Source of the DNA: Sphingorhabdus sp.
Lineage (GTDB): Bacteria; Pseudomonadota; Alphaproteobacteria; Sphingomonadales; Sphingomonadaceae
Reading direction: 5' to 3'
NCBI RefSeq assembly: GCF_029865925.1
Contig: NZ_JARXAI010000085.1
Span: 1 to 42,632, forward strand
Length of the DNA stretch: 42,632 bases
Shown: piece after piece, positions 7,958 to 16,276 of the stretch
Position numbering within the stretch: position 1 is the stretch's first letter
Layout of the letters: each line of letters opens with the position of its first letter
Notes under the pieces: generated by a model
The model's database searches: none
The model's input: only the letters and a program-made list of their open reading frames with translations
Told to the model about the DNA's origin: nothing
Position numbers and translations under genes: made by a program

Positions 7958-8727
7958 TGGGCATATCGCGGTTGCCAATTGAGCAGCCTTTTCGCTTTAC
8001 CATTCGCGACACGGCGGTTCTCAGCATAAAATCCGCGGGCCATCGGCGACAGGCCTGCCGCCTCGATCGACAACAAAGGCGGCCATTCTAGCTGCAGCAA
8101 GTCGCACGCATATTCGATAACGGCATTTTGCGAGGCAGGTGCATCGTCAGCTATATTGTAGACGCCAGCAGGACCATCGAAGCTGGCGCGGACGGCGTCA
8201 ACAATGTCGTCAACATGCACGCGACTGAAAATCTGTCCCGGCATATCGATACGGTGTGCCTTGCCGTCTGTGACCCGCTCCAGCGCAGAACGGCCGGGGC
8301 CATAAATGCCGGGCAAGCGAAAAACGCGGACATCATTGCGCAATGCCTGCCATGCAAGATCTGCTTGCGCGCGTGCGGCGCGGTGCCCTTCGCCCACGGG
8401 TGCGCTTTCATCGACCCATGCGCCGCCGATGTCACCATAAACACCCGTTGACGACAAATAGCCGGTCCAAGAAACAGCGCTGGCAGCAATAGCCGCGCCA
8501 TATTTTTGCAGCACAGGATCGCCGCCCTCCCCCATTGGCGGCACGCTCGACAAGATGTGTGTCGCGTTTTCGAGCGCGGCAAGAACCGCCGCTTCATCGT
8601 CAAAGGCAAAAGCATCGCCGGCGCTCATCCGCCTTGTGCCTGTCACAAGCCAGCCCTCGGCCCGCAACCTATCGGCAAGGCGGGTGGCAGTGTAGCCAAT
8701 TCCAAATATTAGTATATGTCGCTGCAT
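7867..8727 (-). CDS. NAD(P)-dependent epimerase/dehydratase family protein (YeeZ-like, extended SDR)
   Basis: 286 residues from the ATG at 8727. A Rossmann glycine motif (ILIFGIGYTATRLADRL) opens the protein, followed by LSSTGVYGD and FRLPGIYGPGRS segments and a C-terminal RLLNWQPRYAHYRSGL block, as in YeeZ-like SDR proteins. The active-site tyrosine of classical SDRs is not evident, so the reaction is unclear. About 20 residues after the conserved end (from ATTRPSIA on) lie antisense to the exporter gene and look like non-conserved read-on. A start 20 codons earlier (8787) is possible but places the glycine motif unusually far from the N-terminus. Divergent from pgeF. Confidence 0.85.
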   Translation of the reverse strand: MQRHILIFGIGYTATRLADRLRAEGWLVTGTRRMSAGDAFAFDDEAAVLAALENATHILSSVPPMGEGGDPVLQKYGAAIAASAVSWTGYLSSTGVYGDIGGAWVDESAPVGEGHRAARAQADLAWQALRNDVRVFRLPGIYGPGRSALERVTDGKAHRIDMPGQIFSRVHVDDIVDAVRASFDGPAGVYNIADDAPASQNAVIEYACDLLQLEWPPLLSIEAAGLSPMARGFYAENRRVANGKAKRLLNWQPRYAHYRSGLGACIATTRPSIANALPASASVDQT

Positions 8728-8805
8728 GAACACCGGTTCGCAATCTAATGGCTTGCCGTCAAGCGCGGCAGTTGCAATTAAGCGCACTGGGAGGAACCAA
8801 GCGAC

Positions 8806-9573
8806 GTGACCGTTGAAGTTATCAAGTCAAAGGCGTTGAGTGATGTTGCGCACGGTTTCCTTGGCCGTATTGGCGGTGTTTCCACCGGCATTTATGCAGG
8901 CTTGAACTGCAGCCTAGGATCGGACGATCTCCGCGACCACGTTATCGAAAACCGTCGCCGCGCGGTTGCCGAGGTAATGCCCGGTGCCGCGCTTGCGCGT
9001 GTATATCAAATACATTCACCTGATGTCTTTACTGTCACTGACGCAATTGACCAAGACAACCCGCCCAAGGCGGATGCGCTGGTGACAGATCGTCCACACA
9101 TCTTGTTGGCCGTCCAAACGGCGGATTGCGTACCTGTATTGTTTGCAGACACCCGCGCCAGTGTTGTCGGCGCAGCGCATTCCGGATGGAAAGGCGCGTT
9201 TACCGGCGTTAATGAAAGCACTATAGCCGCCATGGAGAAATTAGGGGCAACGCGCGACCGAATGGTGTGCGCCATCGGTCCTTGTATCGCGCAAAAAAGC
9301 TATGAAGTTGATGCAGGTTTCTTTGAACGCTTTGCTGATGCTAATCCGGAAAATGCTCGCTTTTTCCGGGATGGAAAAGCAGGACATTATCAGTTCGATA
9401 TCGAAGGCTATGTTGCCGCGCGGCTTGCCGCAGCCGGCGTCAAGAATATCGAATGTTTGGGGCAGGACACCTATAGCCAACCCGAACGGTTTTTCAGTTA
9501 CCGGCGCAGTTGCCACCTGAACGAACCAGGATATGGAGGGCAAATGTCACTTATCGGGATCGGAAATACCTAA
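8806..9573 (+). CDS. pgeF: Peptidoglycan editing factor PgeF / purine nucleoside phosphorylase (laccase domain, YfiH)
   Basis: 255 residues of the Cu-oxidase_4 (DUF152) family. It has the GRIGGVSTGIYAGLNCSLGS opening, a HSPDVFTV segment, and metal-ligand motifs VQTADCVPVLFAD and GAAHSGWKGAFTG, followed by CAIGPCI. The end YRRSCHLNEPGYGGQMSLIG is also typical (a R....GRQ/GGQ..LI ending). Family members act as purine nucleoside phosphorylases and as muropeptide amidases that edit cell-wall precursors. GTG 8806 is supported by GGGAGGA about 10 bases upstream. Its TAA stop overlaps the ATG of the MFS gene by one base, so the two form an operon. Confidence 0.92.
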   Translation: MTVEVIKSKALSDVAHGFLGRIGGVSTGIYAGLNCSLGSDDLRDHVIENRRRAVAEVMPGAALARVYQIHSPDVFTVTDAIDQDNPPKADALVTDRPHILLAVQTADCVPVLFADTRASVVGAAHSGWKGAFTGVNESTIAAMEKLGATRDRMVCAIGPCIAQKSYEVDAGFFERFADANPENARFFRDGKAGHYQFDIEGYVAARLAAAGVKNIECLGQDTYSQPERFFSYRRSCHLNEPGYGGQMSLIGIGNT

Positions 9574-10859
9574 TGGGCGTTGGCGTTGGTATGACAAGGC
9601 AACGGCTGAAGTCGATTATCGGCGGCTCGGCCGGCAATCTCGTCGAATGGTATGACTGGTTCGCTTACGCGACATTCAGCATCTACTTTGCGCCCCTGTT
9701 CTTTCCTGAAGGCGATTTGACAGCGCAGTTACTTAATACCGCCGCAATCTTTGCAGCTGGCTTTCTGATGCGCCCAATTGGGGCATGGGTTATGGGGATT
9801 TATGGTGACAAGCATGGACGGAAAGCTGGGCTCACATTATCCGTTTTATTGATGGCTGGTGGGTCACTCGCCATCGCTTGCGCACCCACTTATGCGCAGG
9901 CTGGTGTCGTCGCGCCAGCTATTCTGGTGATTGCCCGTATGATTCAGGGTCTGTCGGTCGGCGGCGAATATGGCTCCAGCGCCACCTATTTGTCTGAAAT
10001 GGCGCCAGCCGAACGCCGCGGCTTTTGGTCCAGTTTTCAATATGCCACCTTAAGCGGAGGGCAATTGCTTGCCATTCTGGTCGCGTTACTCTTGCAAGCC
10101 GTTTTAAGTGAAACCCAGTTGGGCGATTGGGGCTGGCGCATTCCTTTTGTCATTGGCGCGTTTCTGGCGTTGTGCGTTTATCTATTGCGCAGGACGATGA
10201 CTGAAACAAAGTCCTTCAGCAATATTGACCAAAAGCACGAACATTCTTCGCTCAAGTTACTTTGGCGTGACCACAAACGATCTTGCATTCTTGTCGCGAT
10301 CATGTCTGGCGGAGGCGGATTGGCCTCCTATGCTTTCACCACATACATGTTAAAATATCTCATCAATACGGCGGGTTTTGACAAGCAGACTGCCACGCTA
10401 ATTATTGCTGGCGTGTTAATCTGGTCCTTCTGTTTGCAGCCACTCGCTGGCTTGTTAGCGGACCGTTTCGGACGCAAGCCGTTGCTATTCATTGCAGGCG
10501 CTGGCGTAGCGTTGGCTGCGGTGCCGGTGTATATGCTAGTCGGACAGACAACATCACCTGCCGTGGCGTTAGCGTTGATTCTGATCCCGATCACCCTTCA
10601 CGGCGGGTATACCGCCAACAATGCAATGGTGAAGGCAGAGCTATTTCCCGCGCACATTAGGGCCTTGGGCGTAGCCTTTCCCTACGCTGTCGGAAATACT
10701 ATATTTGCGGGAACACTTGAATATGTCGCTTTGTGGTTCAAAAGTTCGGGCAATGAGACAGGCTTTTTCTGGTACGTGGCGCTGTGTGTTGGTGCGACGG
10801 TAATAGCATATCTGATGTTGCCCGAAACGCGCCAGACGAGCTTGATCAAAGAAGACTAA
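9573..10859 (+). CDS. MFS transporter, metabolite:H+ symporter type (alpha-ketoglutarate permease-like)
   Basis: 428 residues with about 12 membrane helices. The N-terminus SIIGGSAGNLVEWYDWFAY and the loop GIYGDKHGRKAGL are signatures of the metabolite:H+ symporter group (KgtP, ProP, ShiA). IQGLSVGGEYGSSATYLSEM in helix 4-5 also matches. It should import an organic acid or zwitterion with protons across the inner membrane; the substrate cannot be read. ATG 9573 overlaps the pgeF stop (TAATG); ATG 9591 is an alternative. The protein has no long coiled-coil tail of the ProP type. Confidence 0.9.
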   Translation: MGVGVGMTRQRLKSIIGGSAGNLVEWYDWFAYATFSIYFAPLFFPEGDLTAQLLNTAAIFAAGFLMRPIGAWVMGIYGDKHGRKAGLTLSVLLMAGGSLAIACAPTYAQAGVVAPAILVIARMIQGLSVGGEYGSSATYLSEMAPAERRGFWSSFQYATLSGGQLLAILVALLLQAVLSETQLGDWGWRIPFVIGAFLALCVYLLRRTMTETKSFSNIDQKHEHSSLKLLWRDHKRSCILVAIMSGGGGLASYAFTTYMLKYLINTAGFDKQTATLIIAGVLIWSFCLQPLAGLLADRFGRKPLLFIAGAGVALAAVPVYMLVGQTTSPAVALALILIPITLHGGYTANNAMVKAELFPAHIRALGVAFPYAVGNTIFAGTLEYVALWFKSSGNETGFFWYVALCVGATVIAYLMLPETRQTSLIKED

Positions 10860-10912
10860 ACATGCGGCCATGACGCATTTGTAAGTACCTCAGCAACTAA
10901 GGATGCGCGGGT

Positions 10913-11614
10913 TCAGCTTTTAGCAACGCGCCAATCAAGGATTGGCCAGCCCTTGGTCTCCGCCAGCCGCGCCAGCGGACCATGGGGGTTGGTGGCAAAG
11001 GGTTCGTCGGCAAAACTGAGCAAAGGCGCGTCGGAAACATGGTCTGAATAGGCACGAATATGGCACGTTGCACGGTCGAGGCCGTTGCTGTCCATCCAGT
11101 CTTTGACGCGCGCAAGCTTTGCCGCATCATAGCAGTTATGCCCATCAATGCGCGCCAGAACATGCCCGCTGCTGTCGGTTGACAGGTCGGTTGCGATCAC
11201 ATCGTCAAAGCCAAGCCGCTTGGCAATTGCCTCAACATATAAACGATAAGAGGCTGTCGCCATCACATGACGATAGCCAGCGGCCTTTTCCTCGGCCACG
11301 CGCGCCAGCAGCTGTGGGTAAACGTTTTTGCCAACCACCAGATCAGCATGGCTTTCAAGATATTTGGCAAATCGGGCCTTGGGCACGCGCCGACCAATCA
11401 ACAGTATTTGCGCAAATTGTTTAAGCCGCGCGCGGTCCCAGACCCTCAACGCATAGAGCGCCACGCCAAGCGGCAAGAGCAGTGAGAGGAACAATCTCCA
11501 CGGTGACTTGTTAAACGCCATATGCAAGAGGAACCCATTATAGGTCGCGCGCCGCGTGACGGTTTTGTCCATATCATATATGGCGAGCAGGGTTACTTTG
11601 GATTCAGTCATCAT
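10913..11614 (-). CDS. HAD-IB family phosphatase (SerB-like)
   Basis: 233 residues with the HAD motifs in order: motif I IYDMDKTVTR (nucleophile Asp, residues 13-17), motif II in HVMATASYRLYVEAIA, and motif IV YSDHVSDAPLL near residue 188. The insertion after motif I includes a hydrophobic stretch (LFLSLLLPLGVALYAL) that could touch the membrane. The HAD-IB group includes phosphoserine phosphatase and lipid or sugar phosphate phosphatases, so the substrate is unknown. Convergent with the MFS gene and divergent from the Mla operon, with 69 bases between it and mlaE. Two tandem ATG codons (11614, 11611) are possible starts. Confidence 0.88.
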   Translation of the reverse strand: MMTESKVTLLAIYDMDKTVTRRATYNGFLLHMAFNKSPWRLFLSLLLPLGVALYALRVWDRARLKQFAQILLIGRRVPKARFAKYLESHADLVVGKNVYPQLLARVAEEKAAGYRHVMATASYRLYVEAIAKRLGFDDVIATDLSTDSSGHVLARIDGHNCYDAAKLARVKDWMDSNGLDRATCHIRAYSDHVSDAPLLSFADEPFATNPHGPLARLAETKGWPILDWRVAKS

Positions 11615-11683
11615 ATAGCTACAGGGATTTTCTTAAGCAAAACGTCTACAGGCTTGTGATAGTTCTCATTATACGCCAGTTAT

Positions 11684-12802
11684 ATGGTCATGGCTAACCC
11701 TGCAAATTTTGTTGTAGAAGACAGCCCCGAAGGCGGACGCATTGTCCGGTTGTCGGGTAGCTTTGTCATCGCTTCAATCAGTGGCGTAGATGGCCAATTG
11801 CGCAATGTAACGGGCCCAGTGTCTCAAATCGACCTTTCAGCCGTCGACCAGATGGATACCGTGGGTGCATGGCTTGTACATCGGACGGCCAAATTTTATG
11901 CCGCTGACATCACCGGATGCGCCAAAGATGCAGGTCGCTTAATTGACGCCGTGAGCGGCGTTGATGCGGCAGAGGCAGTTCCAAGACCGCATGTGTCATC
12001 ACTCAATCGCTTTTTGGCTGAAGTTGGCGGCGGCGTGGTGGTTGGTATTACCACGCTTTTGCAATTCCTTGGTTTTGTCGGACAAGTGGTGAAGGCATTC
12101 TTCATCTTGATGATGAATCCAGGCCGCTTTCGCTGGCATGCCGTCGTGCAGCATTTCGACATGGTGGGCGTGCGTGCGCTGGGCATTGTTGGCCTGATGA
12201 GTTTCCTTATCGGAATCGTTATCGCACAGCAGGGCGCAGTCCAACTGCGGCAATTTGGTGCCGAGATATTTACCATCAACCTCATCGGCCGACTGACGCT
12301 GCGAGAATTGGGTATTCTGATGACAGCAATCATGGTCGCTGGGCGCTCAGGTTCTGCCTTTGCCGCGCAGATTGGTACGATGAAAATTACCGAAGAAATC
12401 GACGCCATGCGCACAATTGGCGTTGTTCCGGCCGAGGCACTTGTTGTGCCCCGCGTGATAGCCGCCGTGATTATGATGCCCTTGCTGGGCATTTACGCAT
12501 CCTTGATGTCGATTATTGGCGGCGGCATATTGTGCTGGATCGTCTTGGATATACCGCCCGCCACTTTTGTTCAGCGATTGCGCGAAGTGACGCCCCTAAC
12601 CGACTTCTGGGTTGGAATGATCAAGGCGCCCATATTTGGCGCGATCATCGCAATGGCCGGTTGTTTTCAAGGCATGCAGGTCAAAGGCAATGCCGAGCAA
12701 GTCGGGCTAAAAACCACTGCAGCGGTCGTCCAGGCCATTTTCCTTGTGATCGTACTCGACGCATTTTTCGCCGTATTTTTCAGCGAAATTGGCTGGGGTT
12801 AG
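11684..12802 (+). CDS. mlaE: MlaE-family ABC permease with N-terminal STAS-like domain
   Basis: 372 residues. Residues 1-90 form a STAS-like soluble domain (VRLSGSFVIASI ... QIDLSAVDQMDTVGAWLV), and residues 110-370 a MlaE/YrbE permease with about five membrane helices and the conserved ELGILMTAIMVAGRSGSAFA and EIDAMRTIGV segments. In proteobacteria this permease moves phospholipids or other lipids between inner and outer membrane. E. coli has a separate STAS protein (MlaB); here it is fused. It is the first gene of a four-gene run with ATPase, MCE protein and lipoprotein. ATG 11684 or 11690; neither has a clear ribosome binding site. Confidence 0.92.
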   Translation: MVMANPANFVVEDSPEGGRIVRLSGSFVIASISGVDGQLRNVTGPVSQIDLSAVDQMDTVGAWLVHRTAKFYAADITGCAKDAGRLIDAVSGVDAAEAVPRPHVSSLNRFLAEVGGGVVVGITTLLQFLGFVGQVVKAFFILMMNPGRFRWHAVVQHFDMVGVRALGIVGLMSFLIGIVIAQQGAVQLRQFGAEIFTINLIGRLTLRELGILMTAIMVAGRSGSAFAAQIGTMKITEEIDAMRTIGVVPAEALVVPRVIAAVIMMPLLGIYASLMSIIGGGILCWIVLDIPPATFVQRLREVTPLTDFWVGMIKAPIFGAIIAMAGCFQGMQVKGNAEQVGLKTTAAVVQAIFLVIVLDAFFAVFFSEIGWG

Positions 12803-12805
12803 GCC

Positions 12806-13627
12806 GTGGACCAACCCAACATCATTTCTGTGACTGGCCTATGCAACAGCTTTGGCGATCAAGTCATTCACCAGGACCTCAACATCGAAGTCCGCCGCGG
12901 CGAGATACTGGGCGTGGTTGGCGGGTCAGGCACAGGCAAGTCTGTGCTCATGCGATCGATAATCGGCCTGCAAGAACCTATCGCTGGACAAATCCGTGTC
13001 TTTAATCAGGGCATGATCGGCAAAGAGGAAGACGAGGCAACCGACGTCAGGCGGCGCTGGGGCGCATTGTTTCAAGGCGGCGCATTGTTTTCGACTTTAA
13101 CCGTCGCGGAAAACATTCAGGTACCGTTGCGCGAATTCTATCCAGATTTCAGCAAAGACCTGCTCGACGAGATCGCGCGGTACAAAATCTTTTTGAGCGG
13201 TCTTCCTCCAGAAGCAGCGCATAAATATCCGTCAGAACTATCCGGTGGTATGCGCAAGCGTGCCAGTCTGGCGCGTGCCTTGGCAATGGATCCTGAATTG
13301 TTGTTTCTGGATGAACCAACTTCTGGCCTTGACCCCATTGGCGCTGCCAATTTCGATAATTTAACGCGCGATTTAAAGGAAACATTGGGCCTAACAGTTT
13401 TTCTGATAACGCATGATCTTGATACGCTATATGCGATATGTGACCGTGTGGCCGTTTTGGCAGACCAAAAAGTTATTGCCATTGGCGCTATTGAAGAATT
13501 GCTGGCTATCGATCATCCTTGGATCAACGCATATTTCAGCGGCCCACGCGGACGCGCGGCACGCCGCGGCCATAGCGACCAAAATGGCAAAGTACGTGCG
13601 GAAATGCAGCAACGAGGAAGGTCATAA
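12806..13627 (+). CDS. mlaF: MlaF-type ABC transporter ATP-binding protein
   Basis: 273 residues with a complete ABC ATPase: Walker A GGSGTGKSVLMRSIIG (residues 37-52), Q-loop LFQGGALFSTLTV, signature LSGGMRKRASLARALA, Walker B LLFLDEPTSGLDP, and switch LITHD. It powers the MlaE permease. GTG 12806 starts 3 bases after the permease stop, so expression is coupled. A C-terminal extension of about 40 residues (after GAIEELLAIDHPW) is seen as in MlaF and MlaFEDB relatives, where it contacts the partner subunit. Confidence 0.94.
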   Translation: MDQPNIISVTGLCNSFGDQVIHQDLNIEVRRGEILGVVGGSGTGKSVLMRSIIGLQEPIAGQIRVFNQGMIGKEEDEATDVRRRWGALFQGGALFSTLTVAENIQVPLREFYPDFSKDLLDEIARYKIFLSGLPPEAAHKYPSELSGGMRKRASLARALAMDPELLFLDEPTSGLDPIGAANFDNLTRDLKETLGLTVFLITHDLDTLYAICDRVAVLADQKVIAIGAIEELLAIDHPWINAYFSGPRGRAARRGHSDQNGKVRAEMQQRGRS

Positions 13628-13636
13628 GGCAGGACG

Positions 13637-14617
13637 ATGGAAACCAAATCCAACTATGTGATGGTGGGTGCCGTCACCCTTCTACTTCTGGTGTTGCTTG
13701 CGGCATTCACGGTGTGGCTTTCGCGCCTAGGCGATGGCGACAACAAAGAGTATGACATATTCTTTCAGCAATCGGTCAATGGCCTTGCAAAAGGTTCTAG
13801 CGTCTCATTCTCTGGCGTCCCTGTGGGCCAAATTGAAAGCATAGAATTGTGGGGGCCTGATCCCAATTTTGTACGTGTGCGCATTAGCATCAAGCAGACA
13901 GTACCTGTGCTGCAGGGAACCACAGCGACGATTAACGGCGTTGGCTTTACTGGCGTGTCTGAAATACAGCTTGATGGTGCGGTAAAGGGAGCGCCTGCCC
14001 TGATCTGCCCTGATGCCAATCCGAAGGCTGCCTGCCCCACCGGTGTTCCGGTAATCCCCACAACGCCTGGCGCGTTGGGCGAACTGTTGAACAATGCGCC
14101 TTTGCTTTTGGAACGGCTCTCAACACTGACTGAGCGGCTGACCAATATTCTGTCCGATAAAAACCAACAGTCCATCGAACAAATTCTCGATAATGTTGAA
14201 AGCCTGTCGGGCACATTAGCGACACAAGGCCCTTACTTGCGCGCAGCAATTCAAGAATCTCGTATTGCCTTGCAAAAGGCGGGTCTGGCCGCAGACGAAA
14301 TCACCAAAATGGCGGGTACCACAAACAGGCTGCTCGATAGCGATGGCCGCCCGATGTTGGACGAATTGCGCAAAACGCTTCGGTCCGCAAATGGAAGCTT
14401 GGCCGCATTGGAAACCACGTTGAACAATGCAAATCCCGCGATCGAAACACTTAACACGCAGACTTTGCCTGAGGTCACAAAACTGGCACGTGATCTTAGA
14501 GAGCTATCTGGATCATTAAAATCCGTGACTGAGAAAGTGGATCAAGGCGGTCTTGGCAGCGTCGTTGGCAGCCCTGCCTTACCAGATTATAAACCCGGCA
14601 GCAGGAACCAGAAATGA
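13637..14617 (+). CDS. mlaD: MCE-domain lipid transport protein (MlaD family)
   Basis: 326 residues. One N-terminal membrane helix (residues 7-27) anchors it in the inner membrane. An MCE domain follows (YDIFFQQSVNGLAKGSSVSF, then VPVGQIESIELWG). From about residue 150 the protein is helical, with repeated leucine- and asparagine-rich segments (LLERLSTLTERLTNIL, LDNVESLSGTLATQG). This is longer than E. coli MlaD (183 residues) and resembles the Mce/LetB-like members with a helical needle. It should bind lipid in the periplasm and pass it to or from the permease. It overlaps the next gene by 4 bases (ATGA). Confidence 0.92.
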   Translation: METKSNYVMVGAVTLLLLVLLAAFTVWLSRLGDGDNKEYDIFFQQSVNGLAKGSSVSFSGVPVGQIESIELWGPDPNFVRVRISIKQTVPVLQGTTATINGVGFTGVSEIQLDGAVKGAPALICPDANPKAACPTGVPVIPTTPGALGELLNNAPLLLERLSTLTERLTNILSDKNQQSIEQILDNVESLSGTLATQGPYLRAAIQESRIALQKAGLAADEITKMAGTTNRLLDSDGRPMLDELRKTLRSANGSLAALETTLNNANPAIETLNTQTLPEVTKLARDLRELSGSLKSVTEKVDQGGLGSVVGSPALPDYKPGSRNQK

Positions 14618-15210
14618 TGTTCAGCATAAAATTCGGCCCACGCATCGTTGCGCTACCCCTCATCCTAGCACTTGGCGGGTGCGTAAGCTTCGGCGGCAAG
14701 GCGCCAGCGTCCATGCTTGTGCTCACCGCTGACAATGTTGTAACCGCAGGCGTTGCACGAACAGCCTCGGCAACAGAAGCCTTGGTCATTCAGATGCCAG
14801 ATGTACCACGCAAATTGGATACCAACCGGATCCCTGTCCAGATCAATGCCAGCAGCATCGCCTATCTGAAGGGTGCATTTTGGGCGGATAAGCCAGCCCG
14901 ATTGATGCAATCCCTGTTGGTGGAAACCGTGTCTGCAAAGAGCGGCAACCTCGTGCTCAATGAGATTGATGCAGGCGGCAAAGCGCCGCGGTCCTTGTCG
15001 GGTAGTTTAATTGAGTTTGGCATTGACGCATCTTCCAACGAGGCGGTTGTGGTTTATGATGCGTTAAAAATCATGCGTGGCACCGCAACAGAAAAGCGCA
15101 GATTTGAGGCACGCAAACGCATAGCCGCAATCGAAGCTGCGACAGCTGGCGCTGCGCTGAATTCCGCCGCCAACGATGTTGCCGCCCAAATCGCCGATTG
15201 GGCAAACTAA
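14614..15210 (+). CDS. ABC-type transport auxiliary lipoprotein (PqiC/LetC-like)
   Basis: 198 residues with a lipoprotein signal: hydrophobic residues 11-20 and lipobox LGGC with Cys23. The mature part has a SIAYLKGAFWADKPARLMQSLL segment and a later GSLIEFGIDASS ... VVYDALKIM region, as in the ABC-type transport auxiliary lipoprotein family (DUF330-related, PqiC). It is probably tethered to the outer membrane, where it would receive lipid from the MCE protein. Its start overlaps the MCE gene stop. No MlaC-like soluble carrier is encoded in this operon, so this lipoprotein may take that place. Confidence 0.85.
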   Translation: MMFSIKFGPRIVALPLILALGGCVSFGGKAPASMLVLTADNVVTAGVARTASATEALVIQMPDVPRKLDTNRIPVQINASSIAYLKGAFWADKPARLMQSLLVETVSAKSGNLVLNEIDAGGKAPRSLSGSLIEFGIDASSNEAVVVYDALKIMRGTATEKRRFEARKRIAAIEAATAGAALNSAANDVAAQIADWAN

Positions 15211-15214
15211 CCGT

Positions 15215-16276
15215 TTAAGGGCCAAAGCCCTCAGGCTTTGGCCAATCTTTTGCGTATGTTGCCATGACCTTGAACAAGGCGCCCATCGACCCCCGATGCA
15301 CCAGCCGTTTGCGTGCGGCATTGATATCAGCGGCCCTGTCGGGGTGCGCCCTTATTAAGCTTTGGGCGCGCTGGTCAATACCAAGACCGGAGAGCCAGGT
15401 CCCTTGCCCCATTGGTCCCGCCACTGCCAAGCCACTATTTTCGGCACGTCGTGCGAGATCAAGAAAGTTAACATGGGCCGTGAGATCGCAAAAGCCGGGG
15501 TCGGCAAAAGGATCCGCATATTGGTGGTTTCGCACCGCCTGTAACGTGCTGCCAAGGCCTGGCTGGGTATAGCCATAATCAATCGTCAACATTGCCCCAC
15601 CCCGTTGCGCCAACCGGTGCGATAGCGTGTGCATGATGGCAGCGGCGTCAGGGCAGGTTTCGTAAATACTGCCAACGGCGGCAACGCGAAAAGGCTCGGG
15701 AATTACAGTATCGGCAATAGGCGCGCCCGGCATTGCGGCAAAGCGCGATCCTCGATCACGCACGACCACGCGCTCCTGCCAACCGGCATGCGATAGTATC
15801 ATCTGCCGAACAGGCAGTGCGTCAAAAAACTCGTTTGCCACAATGAACATAGGTGCATCGGACGGCAGGCTGTCCAGATTGTCGTGGAAGGTTGCATGCG
15901 GCACGGCTTGGGATTGCTTGGCGCGCAACGCCGGGCTGTTTTCCAAAAAGTGGACAGAAGGCTCCCATCCAAAACGCTTCATGGTCCGAAGCGCATCAAC
16001 CGCCAGCGTCCCCCGACCCGGACCAAGCTCCACATAATAGCAGCCAAATGGGCTCCCTTGGCGCAGCCATATGTCACTCAGCCATATGCCTACCATTTCG
16101 CCGAACATCTGCGAAATTTCGGGGGCAGTGATAAAGTCGCCAGCCGCGCCAAGCGGATCAGCGCCGCCATAATAAGCAGTATTGGCTACACACATATATT
16201 CAGCAATGCTAATGGGGCCGGCCGCCTCTATCTGCTGCGCAAGGCGGACTGCAACTTGCTCTGTGTCAAGCGCCAC
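15215..16276 (-). CDS. SAM-dependent methyltransferase, MidA/NDUFAF7 family
   Basis: 353 residues of the MidA (NDUFAF7) family. Visible motifs are ISIAEYMCVANTAYYG near the N-terminus, GDFITAPEISQMFGEMVGIW, the SAM-binding VELGPGRGTLAVDALR (near residue 82), ANEFFDALPVRQ, and TIDYGYTQPGLGSTLQAVRNH. In mitochondria the family methylates an arginine of complex I subunit NDUFS2; bacterial members probably do similar work on NADH dehydrogenase or another protein. The GTG start at 16276 overlaps the lgt stop by 11 bases, so it is translated downstream of lgt. Its final codons coincide with the terminator hairpin of the opposite Mla operon. Confidence 0.9.
   Translation of the reverse strand: MALDTEQVAVRLAQQIEAAGPISIAEYMCVANTAYYGGADPLGAAGDFITAPEISQMFGEMVGIWLSDIWLRQGSPFGCYYVELGPGRGTLAVDALRTMKRFGWEPSVHFLENSPALRAKQSQAVPHATFHDNLDSLPSDAPMFIVANEFFDALPVRQMILSHAGWQERVVVRDRGSRFAAMPGAPIADTVIPEPFRVAAVGSIYETCPDAAAIMHTLSHRLAQRGGAMLTIDYGYTQPGLGSTLQAVRNHQYADPFADPGFCDLTAHVNFLDLARRAENSGLAVAGPMGQGTWLSGLGIDQRAQSLIRAHPDRAADINAARKRLVHRGSMGALFKVMATYAKDWPKPEGFGP
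15220..15251 (+). terminator. Intrinsic terminator of the Mla operon, inside the end of the midA-like gene
   Basis: A perfect 10-bp stem (GGCCAAAGCC / GGCTTTGGCC) with loop CTCA is followed by AATCTTTT on the plus strand. It lies 9 bases after the auxiliary lipoprotein stop codon. The same bases encode the last residues of the convergent MidA-like protein (PKPEGFGP), so one stretch serves two purposes. The T-run is short. Confidence 0.7.
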
